The translations under genes and the position numbers were made by a program. Shown here piece by piece: positions 28,183 through 35,254 of a DNA stretch of 40,029 nucleotides (within the stretch, counting starts at the first letter, position 1; the number at the start of each line of letters is the position of its first letter). Location of the stretch: positions 1-40,029 of the forward strand of contig NZ_BAML01000014.1 of NCBI RefSeq assembly GCF_000615845.1, written 5' to 3'. Below the pieces are notes generated by a model, which was not told the DNA's origin, did no database searches, and saw nothing but the letters and a program-made list of their open reading frames with translations. Source of the DNA: Ligilactobacillus hayakitensis DSM 18933 = JCM 14209 (lineage in GTDB: Bacteria > Bacillota > Bacilli > Lactobacillales > Lactobacillaceae).

Positions 28183-28284
28183 GTTTAAACACCCCTTTAC
28201 AGTTATTAGTTTATATCTTTATTCTTTCGTAGCCAAAAGTGGCAACGGGTTTAAACAACTCTTTACAGTTATTAGTTTATATCT
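28183..28284 (+). repeat. Repeat pair A: two 36-base copies around a hairpin
   Basis: Copies at 28183-28218 and 28249-28284 differ at two bases (period 66). The 30-base segment between them folds as CGTAGCC-AAAAGT-GGCAACG with one mismatch (28228-28247). Confidence 0.85.
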
Positions 28285-28426
28285 AGGTTTTACAAATATT
28301 GTCATTATTAAGGGTATTAAGCTTGTTTCATCCCTCTTAAATCAATTCTTGCAATGCTTCCAGTATGATTAATTGTAAAACGGGAGTAACGATCCGTTCC
28401 CCCCTTAAAAGATTGTAAAAATTAAG

Positions 28427-28499
28427 TGGCGCCAAGGGTGGCGCTATACCACCCCCTAAACTATGGGGGCATTCTTCCATGGAGTCCTAAAATGGGACT
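28427..28499 (+). repeat. Three consecutive stem-loops
   Basis: TGGCGCCA/TGGCGCTA (28427-28446, eight pairs, loop AGGG), CCCCC/GGGGG (28452-28469) and AGTCC/GGACT (28483-28499). They are almost contiguous. Confidence 0.75.
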
Positions 28500-28638
28500 G
28501 CATATATACCCCTATTCAAGCCGTTATATTCAACATAGAGCATTTTTAGGTGTGTCATGGATGACAGTACCTCTTGAGCTTTAAAATGCAGTGATGACTT
28601 GTTTATTTATCTTAGGTTAAAAGAATGATATGCAAGGT

Positions 28639-28819
28639 ATACCGTCGTATTTTGCGACGGTATTAAATTCTTTTTCCCCTCTTTTACATAATTTAATGAG
28701 TATTTAGGGTTGTCCATAACTGGACAATCGTTTTTTCTCCTTTTGTGGAGAATTTAATATTTATCCGTGCCCAAAAGTGGGCATGAAAAATTTTTTCTCC
28801 TTTTGTGGTAGATTTAATA
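28639..28819 (+). repeat. Repeat pair B with four stem-loops
   Basis: Stems: ATACCGTCG/CGACGGTAT (28639-28663, nine pairs), TTGTCC/GGACAA with loop ATAACT (28710-28727), TTCTCC/GGAGAA with loop TTTTGT (28735-28752), and CGTGCCC/GGGCATG with loop AAAAGT (28766-28785). The 29-base linker at 28731-28759 recurs at 28791-28819 with two changes (period 60). Confidence 0.85.
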
Positions 28820-28824
28820 ACTCA

Positions 28825-29070
28825 ATAACAAAACGTTATCAAGTTTAGGACGGGGTGGCAATATACCACCCCCTATCAAACAGTTAAGAGTATAAAGGTG
28901 TTTCCATTTTAGAAACCCCTAGGATACCACCCCCTATCAGATAGTTAAGATGATATTTTAGCTGAGGTCGCAAATTACGACCCCAGTTATCGTTCAGAAC
29001 GACAGTGAAACTGTTGGTTAGTTAAGTGATGATAATTTAGCTGAAGTACCAAATCAGTACCCCAGTTTTT
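28825..29070 (+). repeat. Repeat pair C and the covarying hairpins
   Basis: Stems: ATAAC/GTTAT (28825-28839), GGGGTGG/CCACCCC (28852-28872), GTTTC/GAAAC (28900-28916), GGTCG/CGACC (28966-28982) and GTAC/GTAC (29046-29060). A 27-base linker at 28863-28889 recurs at 28924-28950 with two changes (period 61). The last hairpin is followed by a T-run. Confidence 0.85.
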
Positions 29071-29111
29071 TATTTAGATCAGGGATGAATGTATTTAATC
29101 ATATTGGCAAA

Positions 29112-29144
29112 TAAAAAGAGCACCCCACTAGAAAGTGGAATGCT
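29112..29144 (-). terminator. Minus-strand terminator near the right end
   Basis: On the minus strand AGCA-TT-CCACT / AGTGG-GG-TGCT with loop TTCT is followed by CTTTTTATTT. No minus-strand gene of the element would need it, so it may block transcription entering from the right. Confidence 0.7.
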
Positions 29145-29205
29145 TAGAAAAGATATATTATAAGATTAATGAATAACTATATTATATCATATTCACTAGG
29201 TTATT

Positions 29206-29238
29206 AAAAAACCCCTACTACAAATAAGCAAGGGTTTA
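29206..29238 (-). terminator. Second minus-strand terminator near the right end
   Basis: On the minus strand AAACCCT pairs with AGGGGTTT and TTTTAAT follows. Same orientation as the one at 29112-29144. Confidence 0.5.
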
Positions 29239-29245
29239 AACTGTA

Positions 29246-29272
29246 TTTCTGTTGTTGTGTAAACGTGGTAGC
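29246..29272 (-). repeat. Element repeat, copy 3 (inverted)
   Basis: The complement reads GCTACCACGTTTACACAACA followed by ACAGAAA, close to copies 1 and 2 but on the opposite strand. Its GGTAGC also pairs with GCTACC at 29290-29295. Confidence 0.65.
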
Positions 29273-29317
29273 TTAGGGAGTCGTAAATTGCTACCCCCAG
29301 TTAATTCAGGTACTCTT

Positions 29318-29338
29318 TAGGGTCTCTTTAGGGTCTCC
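29318..29338 (+). repeat. Integrase arm-type repeats, right end
   Basis: TAGGGTCTCT (29318-29327) and TAGGGTCTCC (29329-29338), period 11, same orientation as the left-end pair. Confidence 0.65.
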
Positions 29339-29441
29339 CTTAATTGCTTGTTTATGATAATTTACTAGTTACTGTTTCTTGTAAATGCTTGAATTATAAC
29401 GTTATATTTTTTTTATGCTTATTTATGATAACTACTATATA
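29339..29441. other. Right end of the element, AT-rich, no gene
   Basis: About 100 AT-rich bases between the arm repeats and the candidate attR core. Two copies of TTATGATAA (29350 and 29422 areas) are visible. No coding frame or hairpin of note. Confidence 0.4.
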
Positions 29442-29454
29442 TTTTCTACAAAAA
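29442..29454 (+). other. Candidate attR core
   Basis: TTTTCTACAAAAA, identical to 20607-20619. Directly downstream is TGTGATAGAAT, an extended -10 promoter for the DUF2929 gene, which integration would leave whole. Confidence 0.6.
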
Positions 29455-29488
29455 TGTGATAGAATAAAGGCACTGAGAGGTGTTAAGA

Positions 29489-29665
29489 ATGTTAAAACAA
29501 CTTAATACAATTTTATGGGCTTTTATTTATGGCGAAGTAGCTGGATACATTGCAGGTGCTCTTTCTGGAGCAGAGTTCAACTGGGTAACTAGTGGGATTA
29601 TTTGCGGTGTTGTTGGTATTGTTGCCATTAACATTTTAGACCACTTTGTTGGCTCAAACCGCTAA
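29489..29665 (+). CDS. DUF2929 small membrane protein
   Basis: A 58-residue protein with two membrane helices (LWAFIYGEVAGYIAGAL and GIICGVVGIVAINIL), matching the DUF2929/YjzD family of unknown function. I chose the ATG at 29489 behind GAGAGGTG; a GTG at 29480 overlaps that site. In many lactobacilli such a gene lies divergently next to dnaE, so the satellite has split a conserved intergenic region. A strong terminator follows. Confidence 0.75.
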   Translation: MLKQLNTILWAFIYGEVAGYIAGALSGAEFNWVTSGIICGVVGIVAINILDHFVGSNR

Positions 29666-29687
29666 AAGCTTAATAGTATTTAATTAG

Positions 29688-29713
29688 AGATAGAAATCAG
29701 CTGGTTTCTATCT
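29688..29713 (+). terminator. Terminator after the DUF2929 gene
   Basis: AGATAGAAA pairs with TTTCTATCT and is followed by TTTTTTATTT. Confidence 0.9.
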
Positions 29714-29740
29714 TTTTTATTTATTTATTTATAAGTGACT

Positions 29741-29815
29741 AAAAATCTTCTCAAAAAAACGTTAGAATCCACGTTGATTAAACGGTGATTTCTAACGTTT
29801 TTTGAGAAGATTTTT
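29741..29815. repeat. Long inverted repeat with 26-bp arms
   Basis: AAAAATCTTCTC...GTTAGAA (29741-29767) is matched by TTCTAACG...GAGAAGATTTTT (29790-29815), perfect but for one extra A in a run, with a 22-base spacer. It is longer than an ordinary terminator. It can terminate pepT on the minus strand; it may be a small miniature-transposon remnant. Confidence 0.85.
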
Positions 29816-29863
29816 AATATGACTTATTTCCCATATTATTTTTTTGTAGTTATTAAACAATTA

Positions 29864-31102
29864 TTATTTAGCTGTTAATTCAATGATTTTCAAAATAACA
29901 TCAACTGCTTTTTGCATTGTTTGGATTGAAACATATTCAAATCTAGCATGCATGTTTTCGCCACCTGCAAAAATATTTGGTGTAGGTAATCCCATAAATG
30001 AAATTTTTGATCCATCAGTTCCACCACGAACAGGATAAATAACAGGTTTAATATCTAATTCTTCCATTGCTTGCTTAGCTAATTCCACAGAAGTCATATC
30101 TTTTTGTAAAACTTCTGCCATATTGTAGTATTGATCTTTTAACTCAATTAAGACACGCTTTTCGCCTAATTGAGCGTTCATTTCATCTGCAATTTTTTGC
30201 ATTAAAGCTTTACGACTTTCAAATTTTTCGCGATCATGGTCACGAATAATGTATGTTGTATGAGCTTCATCAACCGTACCATCAAATTTAAATAAATGAT
30301 AGAAGCCTTGACGACCTTCTGTTTTTTCTGGAACTTCATCTTGTGGCAATGAATTTTGGTAATCCGTAGCCAATTGAATTGCATTTATCATAATACCTTT
30401 AGCAGTTGCTGTATGAACATCTTTACCTTTAAATGTCAATTTAACTTGAGCTGCGTTAAATGTTTCATATTCTAGTTCTCCTAATGGACCCCCATCAACT
30501 GTATAGGCAAAATCAGCTCCAAAATCTTTAACGTCAAAATTATCAGCACCTGTCCCTATTTCTTCATCCGGTCCAAATCCAACTTTGATTTCACCGTGTT
30601 TAATTTCAGGATGATCAATTAGAAATTCTAGCGCAGCCATAATTTCTGCTACCCCAGCTTTATCGTCAGCTCCCAATAATGTTGAACCATCAGTTGTAAT
30701 CAAATCATGTCCACGATAGTTTTTTAAATTTGGAAAATCTTTTGGACTTAATACGTATTCCTTATTTTCATCTAAATAAATATCAGAAACACCATCATAT
30801 TTTTCAACAATTTTTGGATTAACATTTTTAGCATTAAAATCTGCTGTATCAACATGGGCGATAAAACCTACTTTGGATACATCTTGATTGTCATTGTTTG
30901 ATGGTAATGTAGCATATACATAGCCACTTGGTTCTGAAATGTGGACGTTCACAAGTCCTAATTCTTTTAATTCATTTGCTAATTCAGCAATAAATTCTTT
31001 TTGGTTGGCAGTTGAAGGGATTGTTTGTGAATCCTCATTTGATCTAGTTTCTGTCTTTACATATTTTAAAAATCTTGTAACTAAGTTTTGATATTTTTCC
31101 AT
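29864..31102 (-). CDS. pepT: Peptidase T (tripeptidase)
   Basis: A 412-residue zinc aminotripeptidase of the M20 family that releases the N-terminal residue of tripeptides, part of casein or peptide use in lactobacilli. Zinc and catalytic residues are visible: H83 and D85 in [11 protein letters not shown]146/D147 in [10 protein letters not shown]180/E181 in GPDEEIGTG, and the late [17 protein letters not shown] region with the last ligand at [10 protein letters not shown]. Length is normal. GGAGTGATTTAG precedes the ATG. The next upstream gene is the NIF3-like gene 11 bases away, so they may share a transcript. Confidence 0.95.
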   Translation of the reverse strand: MEKYQNLVTRFLKYVKTETRSNEDSQTIPSTANQKEFIAELANELKELGLVNVHISEPSGYVYATLPSNNDNQDVSKVGFIAHVDTADFNAKNVNPKIVEKYDGVSDIYLDENKEYVLSPKDFPNLKNYRGHDLITTDGSTLLGADDKAGVAEIMAALEFLIDHPEIKHGEIKVGFGPDEEIGTGADNFDVKDFGADFAYTVDGGPLGELEYETFNAAQVKLTFKGKDVHTATAKGIMINAIQLATDYQNSLPQDEVPEKTEGRQGFYHLFKFDGTVDEAHTTYIIRDHDREKFESRKALMQKIADEMNAQLGEKRVLIELKDQYYNMAEVLQKDMTSVELAKQAMEELDIKPVIYPVRGGTDGSKISFMGLPTPNIFAGGENMHARFEYVSIQTMQKAVDVILKIIELTAK

Positions 31103-31113
31103 CTAAATCACTC

Positions 31114-31926
31114 CTAAATATATTGATATGGATCTGTATTAACTTCAGATTTTAAAATTTGAACATCCCATTGTTCTTCGCTAACCCATTTTTCAAATAA
31201 ATCAGCGAGCTTACTAATACAGATTTCTTCAACATGATGTCCTACATCAACCGCGGTCAAACCACTTGCTACAATGTCATGACCAGTATGATAGCTAATA
31301 TCTCCTGTTACATATGCATCGGCGCCTTTTCTAAGGGCATCCGTGTAGAAACGGCCACCACTTCCGCCTAAAATAGCGACTTTTTTAATGTTCTTATCCG
31401 AAGCAGCAGTTATTAGTCTAGCGCCTTTTAAATTAAATACCTTCTTGCAATATTTCGCAAATTCTAAGGCTGACATTTCTTCTTTTAAAATTCCAACTCT
31501 ACCCATTCCGTAAGTTTCTTTAGAATTTGGATATTGTTGTTTGGGTAATAATGGTTCAGTATTAATTAACTGTAATTTATCAGCTAACCAATCATTCATT
31601 CCCCCGTTAGCATTATCCAAATTAGTGTGCGCCCCGTAAACAGTAATATTGTTCTTCAAAATTTCTGCATACATTTTATTTTGCGGATTATTTAAATCAA
31701 ATTTCTTAACAGGAACAAACATTGCTGGATGATGAGCAAAAATAAAGTCACAATTTTTTTCAATGGCTTCTTGAACTGTTTCAGGTCTGACATCTAAAGT
31801 TACAAGGATACGCTTAGTCTGCTCATCCATATTTCCCAATTGAAGTCCGATTGGATCACCATTTTCGGCGATTTGGGATGGAGCGAATCCTTCGAATTTA
31901 GTGATAATTTCTTTAATTTTAGTCAT
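31114..31926 (-). CDS. NIF3-like dinuclear metal-centre protein (YqfO family)
   Basis: A 270-residue protein of the NIF3/DUF34 family, which binds two metal ions in a toroidal hexamer; its biochemical role is still unsettled (some databases name it GTP cyclohydrolase type 2). Metal-binding motifs are visible: FIFAHHPAMFVP near 64-75, GAHTNLDNANGG near 99-110, and DVGHHVEEI near 227-235. It lacks the long central insert found in YqfO of Bacillus, which is usual in lactobacilli. It overlaps the end of trmK by eight bases, the conserved trmK-NIF3 pair of Firmicutes. Confidence 0.9.
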   Translation of the reverse strand: MTKIKEIITKFEGFAPSQIAENGDPIGLQLGNMDEQTKRILVTLDVRPETVQEAIEKNCDFIFAHHPAMFVPVKKFDLNNPQNKMYAEILKNNITVYGAHTNLDNANGGMNDWLADKLQLINTEPLLPKQQYPNSKETYGMGRVGILKEEMSALEFAKYCKKVFNLKGARLITAASDKNIKKVAILGGSGGRFYTDALRKGADAYVTGDISYHTGHDIVASGLTAVDVGHHVEEICISKLADLFEKWVSEEQWDVQILKSEVNTDPYQYI

Positions 31927-32617
31927 TTAATGCACCTTCTATTAATGATTGTAAATTATCTAGTTCAGCAATTTTTTGTTCGGGAACTTGTTTGGCTTGT
32001 TTTAATTGAACTCTAACTTTGTTAATCTTTTCTAATTCTTTGTGCCATTTTTTACGAAAAACATCATTTTTATTTTCTAGTAAATACTTTCCAAATAATA
32101 ACTCAGCTTCTGATAAATTAGTTTGTTCTGAAGTATATTCAGCAACCATAATTTCATAAATGTGCTTATCTTCTTCTAAGATGTCTTCATCAATTATTTT
32201 GTAATGATTTTCTTGTAACCAAACTCGCACATCTTTTTCACCAACATTAGGTTGTAAAATCAATCGTGGTTTATTTTCTAATTTTTCTTTACCGCTATTC
32301 AAAATATCACGAATTAATGGCCCTCCCATACCACAAATAGTAACAACGTTAATATTGTCTTCAAGATTAACTGCTTTTAAGCCGTCAGCTAAGCGAACAT
32401 CAATAACATGTGCTAACCCTTCTTTTTCAACTTCTTGTTTGGCATTTAAAAAAGGTCCTTTTACTACTTCTCCAGCGATTGCAAAATCAATTTGTTGCTG
32501 CTTTGCTAAATAAACAGGTAGATACGCATGATCTGAGCCAATATCCGCCATTCTGGCCCCTTTATTAACATATGTTGCAACTTTTTCTAGTCGCTTAGAT
32601 AATTTATTTCCATCCAT
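31919..32617 (-). CDS. trmK: tRNA (adenine-22-N1) methyltransferase TrmK
   Basis: A 232-residue SAM-dependent enzyme that methylates adenine 22 of tRNA. The SAM-binding motif is MADIGSDHAYLPVYL near 22-36, and the motif corresponding to the catalytic region is TICGMGGPLIRDIL near 93-106. A C-terminal coiled-coil helix (about 170-230, rich in K, E and Q) is typical of the family. GGAGAAC precedes the ATG. It is followed with overlap by the NIF3-like gene. Confidence 0.92.
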   Translation of the reverse strand: MDGNKLSKRLEKVATYVNKGARMADIGSDHAYLPVYLAKQQQIDFAIAGEVVKGPFLNAKQEVEKEGLAHVIDVRLADGLKAVNLEDNINVVTICGMGGPLIRDILNSGKEKLENKPRLILQPNVGEKDVRVWLQENHYKIIDEDILEEDKHIYEIMVAEYTSEQTNLSEAELLFGKYLLENKNDVFRKKWHKELEKINKVRVQLKQAKQVPEQKIAELDNLQSLIEGALND

Positions 32618-32642
32618 AAAAATGTTCTCCTAATTGTTAAAA

Positions 32643-33638
32643 TTAATCTTGTAAATCTCGGAATTGTAATTTAACGTATTCGCATGCATCATAGTTTACG
32701 GAACTAACCAACTGGGCTGTACTTTCACTAATCACTTTTTCTTTTACTAATATATCGCTATATAATATATCAAAAGTCATTGCAATTATATCAGCAACAT
32801 CTTCATTAAAGCCTTCCACTCTTTCAGAATAAGCAATCATAAAGTCACTTATATACCCTAATTCCGTAACAACCGTAGCGTTTACTTCGTTAAGTAAAAA
32901 TTCATCAAGGTAAGTTTTTACAATAAATTCCATTAATGAGCTTACTTCAGCATTAACTTTAAGTGATTTTAATTTCTTACGGAATTTACGTAAAATACGG
33001 CTATTAACCACATTGATTTTAGTAACAGCACGAATGTGTGTGTCGTGATCTAACGAGCGCAAATTATCAATCTCACTATATAATTCATTCATGTGATTGT
33101 TAATGTCTAGTGGTCTATCAAATTTTTGCGGTAATTCTTGGTACATATCTTCTTTAAAGTTTTTAATTCCAACAACACTACCAGTGTAATTACACATTGA
33201 TGCTAAATCGATTAAGGAATCTTTTATTTTCATTTGATAAGATAATGCTTTTAGTTGTAAACCAAATTTTTGAACTAAGTGGTAACATTCATCTACAAAA
33301 TCAACAATTGTTTGTCGTATTTCAATGTTTCTTCCTTGAGTTCCTCCCTCATCAATTTTTAATTGTTCGATATAAACATCAACATATATTTTACTTACTC
33401 CGCAAACGAGCAATGTTTTCTTTAATTGTTTCAAAAATTCTGTTCGGAAAGAGTTATTTTCATTAATATTATTCTTATCAACTAAAACTAGTAACATATT
33501 AGATTCGTTGATACAAAAATATATACTTTTTTCATTAACCTTTTTTTCAAAAACAGACCATGTATATAAACTTGATTCTATTCCGTTATTATTTTGGTAC
33601 TCTAAGGTATCAACATCTGGAGCTATATTAAATATCAT
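32643..33638 (-). CDS. Uncharacterised 331-residue protein, DUF6933-like N-terminus
   Basis: I do not recognise the full protein. The first 120 residues (SLYTWSVFEKKVNEKSIYFC, then NMLLVLVDKNN) resemble the DUF6933 domain, where a short beta-rich region carries WhAN/tN-type motifs; this is a weak visual match. Residues 170-330 are all helical and acidic, possibly a separate domain of the YecA/plasmid-maintenance helical type, not identified. No signal peptide or membrane helix. GGGAGAATTGT precedes the ATG. The 145-residue gene 73 bases upstream on the same strand may be co-transcribed. Confidence 0.6.
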   Translation of the reverse strand: MIFNIAPDVDTLEYQNNNGIESSLYTWSVFEKKVNEKSIYFCINESNMLLVLVDKNNINENNSFRTEFLKQLKKTLLVCGVSKIYVDVYIEQLKIDEGGTQGRNIEIRQTIVDFVDECYHLVQKFGLQLKALSYQMKIKDSLIDLASMCNYTGSVVGIKNFKEDMYQELPQKFDRPLDINNHMNELYSEIDNLRSLDHDTHIRAVTKINVVNSRILRKFRKKLKSLKVNAEVSSLMEFIVKTYLDEFLLNEVNATVVTELGYISDFMIAYSERVEGFNEDVADIIAMTFDILYSDILVKEKVISESTAQLVSSVNYDACEYVKLQFRDLQD

Positions 33639-33711
33639 ACAATTCTCCCTTTTATATTAATTATTATTGTTAATTATACATGATAAACACCAAATTTTTC
33701 TATTAATTCTG

Positions 33712-34149
33712 TCACAATAAGTGCATGTGTTTTTTTCTATATCTCAAAATAGCCTTTTCCACGTCTTTTATTCCCCATTCTATTACTGGAGTCACTTCAT
33801 ACTTTATTTTTATTTGTTCTTTTTCAAGAATGGTAGATAAGATTGCTGTAACTTGAACCCAAATTTCAGCTGCACTATCAAAAATAAATTCACCAACAAA
33901 TGAAATTTCGTCTACTTCATTTAATCCGTAGGTTACTTCAACGTTTGTCGATGTATATTGACTAGATTTATTTTCTGAGCGGTATTTTTGTCCCAAACAT
34001 TCAGCCATTAGTCTTTGTTTGCCGTTTTCAGAAATAGTAGCAACATTCAAAATATTAATAATCACATATAACTGATTCTTTATTTGATAAACATCACCAA
34101 TATTAATTGGAAGATTCGTATCTTTTTTAATTCTAATTTTTTCAATCAT
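33712..34149 (-). CDS. Uncharacterised 145-residue protein
   Basis: A soluble protein I do not recognise. The N-terminal half looks beta-rich (NLPINIGDVYQIKNQLYVII), with a short basic tail (ILRYRKKHMHLL). The ribosome site TTTAGGAAA is modest. It stands upstream of the DUF6933-like gene on the same strand, 73 bases apart, and downstream of no close gene; together they look like a two-gene accessory unit between trmK and the PAP2 gene. Confidence 0.55.
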   Translation of the reverse strand: MIEKIRIKKDTNLPINIGDVYQIKNQLYVIINILNVATISENGKQRLMAECLGQKYRSENKSSQYTSTNVEVTYGLNEVDEISFVGEFIFDSAAEIWVQVTAILSTILEKEQIKIKYEVTPVIEWGIKDVEKAILRYRKKHMHLL

Positions 34150-34210
34150 TTTCCTAAACCTTTGTTAAGATTTTCATATCTTATTGTAACACTTGAAATC
34201 TCAAGAAATA

Positions 34211-34246
34211 AATAAGAGGTTGAGAAATTATCCCAACCTCTTATTT
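34211..34246. terminator. Terminator after the PAP2 gene
   Basis: AATAAGAGGTTG pairs with CAACCTCTTATT around a 12-base loop, right next to the PAP2 stop on the minus strand. Confidence 0.85.
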
Positions 34247-34247
34247 A

Positions 34248-34943
34248 TTATGATATCTTTCGAAATATTTGTACCCAGACAAGTAGATTTAAGAAAATCC
34301 AAGTAAATGCAAGCGACACACCGCCAATTACATCTCCAATATAATGAGCTCCGAAATATAGTCGTGAAAATAAAATGCAGCCCCAGATTAAAATTAATAA
34401 GTAACGTATTAATTCTTTTACTAGACCTCTTTTGATTAAAGGTAATATAACAATAATTACACTCCAAATAAGCAAAGTACTAGCTAATGCGTGTCCACTT
34501 GGAAAAGAAAATCCATCATCAGCCACTAAGTGATGTAATGGTCGTGGACGTTGTACGATTTTTTTCAAAATAATTCCGATAACTCCACCACTAGCTACGA
34601 TATATACCATCCAAAAAGCTTGTAAGTACTTTTTGAAATAAATTAATCCGATTGCTAAAATAACAGCGAAAATAGCCATTGGTTTAGTATCAAAAAATTT
34701 AGCTGCAATTGTCATCATATCGTTTAAAAAACCTTCACCCAAGGTCATCATTGGATGTCCATATTTACCTGAGAACCATCCAGTAATTGATTTTTCAAAA
34801 TTTTGAAATGATCTAATCTTAAAAATTTCCATTAACAATATAAAAACCAAAATTACAAACGAAGAAATAAACGCTTTTCGATGCCAATTCTTGTTTGGAA
34901 ATTCTTCAAAATCTAAAATTTTTTCAATAATATTCATCTTCAA
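34248..34943 (-). CDS. PAP2-family membrane phosphatase
   Basis: A 231-residue membrane protein with about six helices and the acid-phosphatase motifs of the PAP2 family: KKIVQRPRP (KX6RP type, near 127-135), PSGHA near 148, and SRLYFGAHYIGDVIGG near 193-208. Members dephosphorylate lipid pyrophosphates such as undecaprenyl pyrophosphate or phosphatidylglycerophosphate; the substrate here cannot be told. A short cytoplasmic N-terminus precedes the first helix (AFISSFVILVFILLMEIF). Confidence 0.88.
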   Translation of the reverse strand: MKMNIIEKILDFEEFPNKNWHRKAFISSFVILVFILLMEIFKIRSFQNFEKSITGWFSGKYGHPMMTLGEGFLNDMMTIAAKFFDTKPMAIFAVILAIGLIYFKKYLQAFWMVYIVASGGVIGIILKKIVQRPRPLHHLVADDGFSFPSGHALASTLLIWSVIIVILPLIKRGLVKELIRYLLILIWGCILFSRLYFGAHYIGDVIGGVSLAFTWIFLNLLVWVQIFRKIS

Positions 34944-34978
34944 TACCCCAAAGTATGTAAATTAACTTGATATATACA

Positions 34979-35011
34979 GAAAAACCACTACGAATTTAAT
35001 TCATAGTGGTT
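34979..35011 (-). terminator. Terminator downstream of rpsU region
   Basis: AACCACTACGAATT / AATTCATAGTGGTT (one G-T pair) with a minimal loop, followed on the minus strand by TTTTTCTG. Confidence 0.7.
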
Positions 35012-35077
35012 GAAAACAGTTTAACTTAAATCAAACTTAATTTCTCAAAGCTAAACTTTAAATTAAGTACCATTCGA

Positions 35078-35230
35078 CTATTTTATAGGTATCATAACCT
35101 CAAACAGTTTCATTACGTCCGGTAAATCTTGAACATTATCAAGGAATCCCTTACGTTGCTTCAACTCGTAGAATCGAACAGAAACTTCATCATAGATATA
35201 CTGCTTATCTATTAACCAGATTCTAATGAA
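35078..35230 (-). pseudogene. Remnant coding fragment between rpsU and the PAP2 gene
   Basis: An open 50-codon stretch with protein-like composition (IWLIDKQYIYDEVSVRFYEL, KQRKGFLDNVQDLPDVMKLF) and a TAG stop at 35078, but no start codon or ribosome site; TGA stands directly upstream. I cannot identify the parent gene. It could be chance. Confidence 0.3.
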
Positions 35231-35254
35231 TCATTTATTATGTTGTTTCTATGA

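Larger units (their letters stand above)
27720..29080 (+). ncRNA. Gene-free stem-loop array, candidate large structured RNA
   Basis: About 1.36 kb with no supported coding frame and at least 18 short perfect or near-perfect stem-loops, with arms of 4-12 pairs and loops mostly 4-7 bases. Short linkers recur, and many 3' arms on the plus strand run into CCCC. Stems differ between copies while loops (AAAAGT, CAAATNA) and linkers persist. The last hairpin (29041-29065) is followed by TTTTTTATTT, a possible terminator, which suggests plus-strand transcription. No good promoter is seen; TTGAGG near 27738 with an AT-rich follow-on is the weak best. RNA class is not recognised; single-stranded DNA function is an alternative. 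Confidence 0.5.
20607..29454. mobile_element. Integrated satellite-like element (PICI-like), about 8.85 kb
   Basis: Bounded by direct copies of TTTTCTACAAAAA and inner TAGGGTCTCT pairs. Gene order: integrase and repressor leftward; then rightward an Xis/AlpA-like protein, small DNA-binding proteins, DUF771, primase-polymerase, VapE helicase, iteron origin, ArpU-like regulator and a 1.4 kb hairpin array. No structural, lysis, terminase or mobilisation genes are present. The order matches phage-inducible chromosomal islands of Gram-positive bacteria; that reading is inferred from gene content. A degraded prophage is less likely because the replication genes are intact and compactly arranged. 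Confidence 0.8.

Noticed and set aside
28118-28372. 84-codon open frame on the plus strand
   Set aside because: Its internal amino-acid repeat simply reflects the 36-base DNA repeat; no ribosome site.
28183-28950. Possible CRISPR array (27-36 base repeats at 60-66 base periods)
   Set aside because: Each repeat occurs only twice and differs from the others, the intervening segments are palindromic hairpins, and no cas gene is present.
20607-29454. Complete prophage or ICE
   Set aside because: No terminase, capsid, tail, lysis, relaxase or type IV secretion genes occur between the att candidates.
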